From positions 372,001 to 436,000 of the forward strand of contig NW_023503370.1 of the NCBI RefSeq assembly GCF_014529535.1: a stretch of 64,000 nucleotides of DNA, written 5' to 3'. The DNA is from Bradysia coprophila (taxonomy: Eukaryota; Arthropoda; Insecta; Diptera; Sciaridae). The notes under the pieces are model-generated. The model saw only the letters and a program-made list of their open reading frames with translations, had not been told where the DNA came from and did not search any database. The translations under genes were made by a program, and so were the position numbers. This document shows, piece after piece, positions 62,224 through 64,000 of this stretch (within the stretch, counting starts at the first letter, position 1; each line of letters opens with the position of its first letter).

Positions 62224-63360
62224 TTAAAAAAAAACCAAGGGACAAACGACTCCAGAGAATCATGCTACAACGTCTGAGAAATCCCTATGGGAAATCACAA
62301 GAAAATTAAAGCCTCCACACAAAATTATAGAATTGTTATGGTGTGACACCTGTTGAATAGACGCTTACTCATATCAGGAAAAATTTGGCATCAGTTCAAC
62401 TAAAACGAATGTTCCGCCTCGTACAAAACGATTTTTTTTTAATGTGAAATATAACGAAAATTGAGATACAAATGCTACCGCGGTCATTGTATAGACGATA
62501 CAATAGTTATGAAATGGATGAAAAAGGAGAATTCGTTTGACGGGCTGTCGAGTGTTTTAGAGAAAATTTATTTGGCCATTCATCGATTTACGATTCGAAA
62601 AGATGATGGACTAATGCTTGGACCGATTGTTCTAATAATGAACTCAGTTTGTTTTGGCTTTTTATACTCTGATATTGAACGTGATGATGACATCTAACTA
62701 TAGTTGAGAGCTCCATGATCCAATTAATGAGTTTTGAATGAATGAATTCAAAAATTAGTTGTTCGTTAGTTGATGGGTATATACGACGGAAATATGTTGT
62801 GCATTGGTATTACTTAAAAAAAAAATTAAAGGTAAATTACACGTGGAGAGAACTGAAGCCACGTAATCATCGGTTGGTTAGTTTTAAAATTAATGAAATT
62901 CGATTTTTTTTGTTAGACTAAATTTAGTCACAAAAATGTTTTTAAAAAAATATTTTAAGTTTAAGTTAGATCGTTAGACTTAAAAAGAAGAAAATTTTCG
63001 TCAAAGAAAAAATAAGTTTCGTTTTTGTCACTTATCCGTAAAATTATTTATCAGAAAGTGAGTCTAGTTTAGTATATCTTTTCTTATGCATTTTGTTCGT
63101 TTTTTTTTATCTTCTCTTAAAGAAATCTCTATCTAATGAATGGCAGCGTTTAGTATGTTTTAATAAAAAAAGTATTTCAGTTCTGATCAGAGACTCGATT
63201 TTGTGTCATTTGAATTATTTAATTACAAGTAGAAAGCAACTTAATTCGAAAAAAATTGTCCATTTGCTTATTTGCAAAACTCTTTTCACTTTGCACAATT
63301 GAAGAAAAAAAACAGAAACTGTTCTCAATAGTCTATCATCATACTGCTGGAATCTTTACC

Positions 63361-64000
63361 TTAAGATTTGTAGTTTTCCTTGTTTTTGACGGCACAGTAC
63401 AATATCAATGCAAACAATAGTCCAAAGAATTCAACGACCACCACTGCACAGATGATACCGCATATTAGCGTCATATGTGCATGGACCTCGTTCATCAGTT
63501 TGTCCGTGCAACCCTATCAATTATCAAAAATCGAAATAAAATATTTCTTCTTCAACTCTCTTCACTCTTCATCCATGTATAATTCCACGGATTTCTTACC
63601 TGACTGTGAATATCGCTATTGATGACCGACTTTAGCGTCACCTTGGTCGACAGCATACATTGGTCAGCATCAATATCAGACTTGCAACACGATTCTGGAA
63701 TTTTGTACGAAGTGCTCGAGCTGGATATTTTCATGTTGATAACGTTTGATGAATCTTTGCTGTTGTATTTACTCAATGCCCAGTCATTCGGTCCCGAAGC
63801 TCCGCAACATTCCAACTAAGGGTTTACATTTTTATATTACTGTTTCGATGGACAATAAATGCTACTCACATAACGTTGGAATGTATCAAATGAATCGGTG
63901 TTCTCCTGATTCACACCATACTCATTCTGAACGGTATTTTTGATCGTTGCACGGAACATGTCATCCAGTGTGCTTTTGTTATGTATAGCCCAGGCACCAG
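63361..64000 (-). CDS. Tetraspanin, C-terminal part
   Basis: Three exons are seen: 64000(beyond)..63870, 63815..63600 and 63513..63361 (stop at 63361), joined in phase 0 by GT-AG introns of 54 and 86 nt. The translation gives the large extracellular loop (AIHNKSTLDDMFRATIKN ... TFQRYLECCGASGPNDW ... IPESCCK ... SQGC) and the fourth membrane segment (MTLICGIICAVVVVEFFGLL), ending in a short tail, KNKENYKS. The CCG motif, PESCC and the final GC supply the six or more cysteines of a tetraspanin loop. Tetraspanins organise membrane microdomains with integrins and other partners. TM1-3 lie beyond the window. I cannot assign a specific orthologue (insect Tsp42E-type is possible). Confidence 0.9.

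Larger units (their letters stand above)
59346..63360. other. AT-rich region before the tetraspanin gene
   Basis: Very AT-rich, especially 59990-60420 and 62870-63320. It holds three small transposons (59600-59766, 60796-61041, 61910-62223). The open frames are chance products of low-complexity sequence. Confidence 0.45.

Noticed and set aside
1-64000. CRISPR array, bacterial operon or integrated virus
   Set aside because: No spaced direct-repeat arrays, no polycistronic bacterial gene layout and no viral structural or replication genes were seen; the introns and tRNA features are eukaryotic.

Overview
The window is a piece of an insect nuclear genome. It is AT-rich, with many short GT-AG introns (mostly 55-80 nt) and numerous short inverted-repeat transposons. 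The protein matches are closest to fly proteins, so a dipteran is likely; I cannot name the species. All exon models below were built by hand from reading frame, splice dinucleotides and intron phase, and the phases close in every complete gene.

Layout. At 1-214 (minus) are the first two exons of a TPR protein, probably protein phosphatase 5 (PpD3). At 3865-22734 (plus) is a complete 34-exon gene for BRUCE/BIRC6, the giant BIR + UBC ubiquitin ligase (about 4516 aa). At 24983-26740 (minus) is a three-exon mitochondrial electron transfer flavoprotein alpha subunit (330 aa). At 28756-33482 (plus) is a ten-exon Knickkopf-type protein (694 aa; two DM13 domains, DOMON, C-terminal domain, probable GPI anchor). 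At 43497-51863 (minus) is an epsin-related gene (lqfR). Its intron carries a large exon encoding the whole of Tel2/TELO2, in splice phase with the ENTH exons, so the locus can make EpsinR alone or an EpsinR-Tel2 fusion. At 54461-55978 lies a small tRNA cluster: tRNA-Lys(CTT), one degenerate tRNA-like sequence on the opposite strand, and two tRNA-Gln(TTG) genes each interrupted by a 16-nt intron. At 63361-64000 (minus) are the last three exons of a tetraspanin.

The gene-poor stretches (215-3300, 33.5-43.4 kb and 51.9-63.3 kb) and the longer introns hold non-autonomous DNA transposons and relics: hAT-type MITEs with 8-bp duplications, PIF/Harbinger-like MITEs with TTA duplications, a piggyBac-like TTAA MITE, a 1.1-kb palindromic element with an ATTT duplication inserted into a decayed non-LTR retrotransposon, a degraded hAT BED-finger fragment, and several unclassified hairpins.

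The protein-coding genes serve separate pathways (anti-apoptosis/ubiquitin, mitochondrial beta-oxidation, cuticle chitin protection, Golgi-endosome traffic plus PIKK chaperoning). I see no functional cluster. The two most interesting points are the EpsinR-Tel2 fusion architecture and the intron-bearing tRNA-Gln pair.
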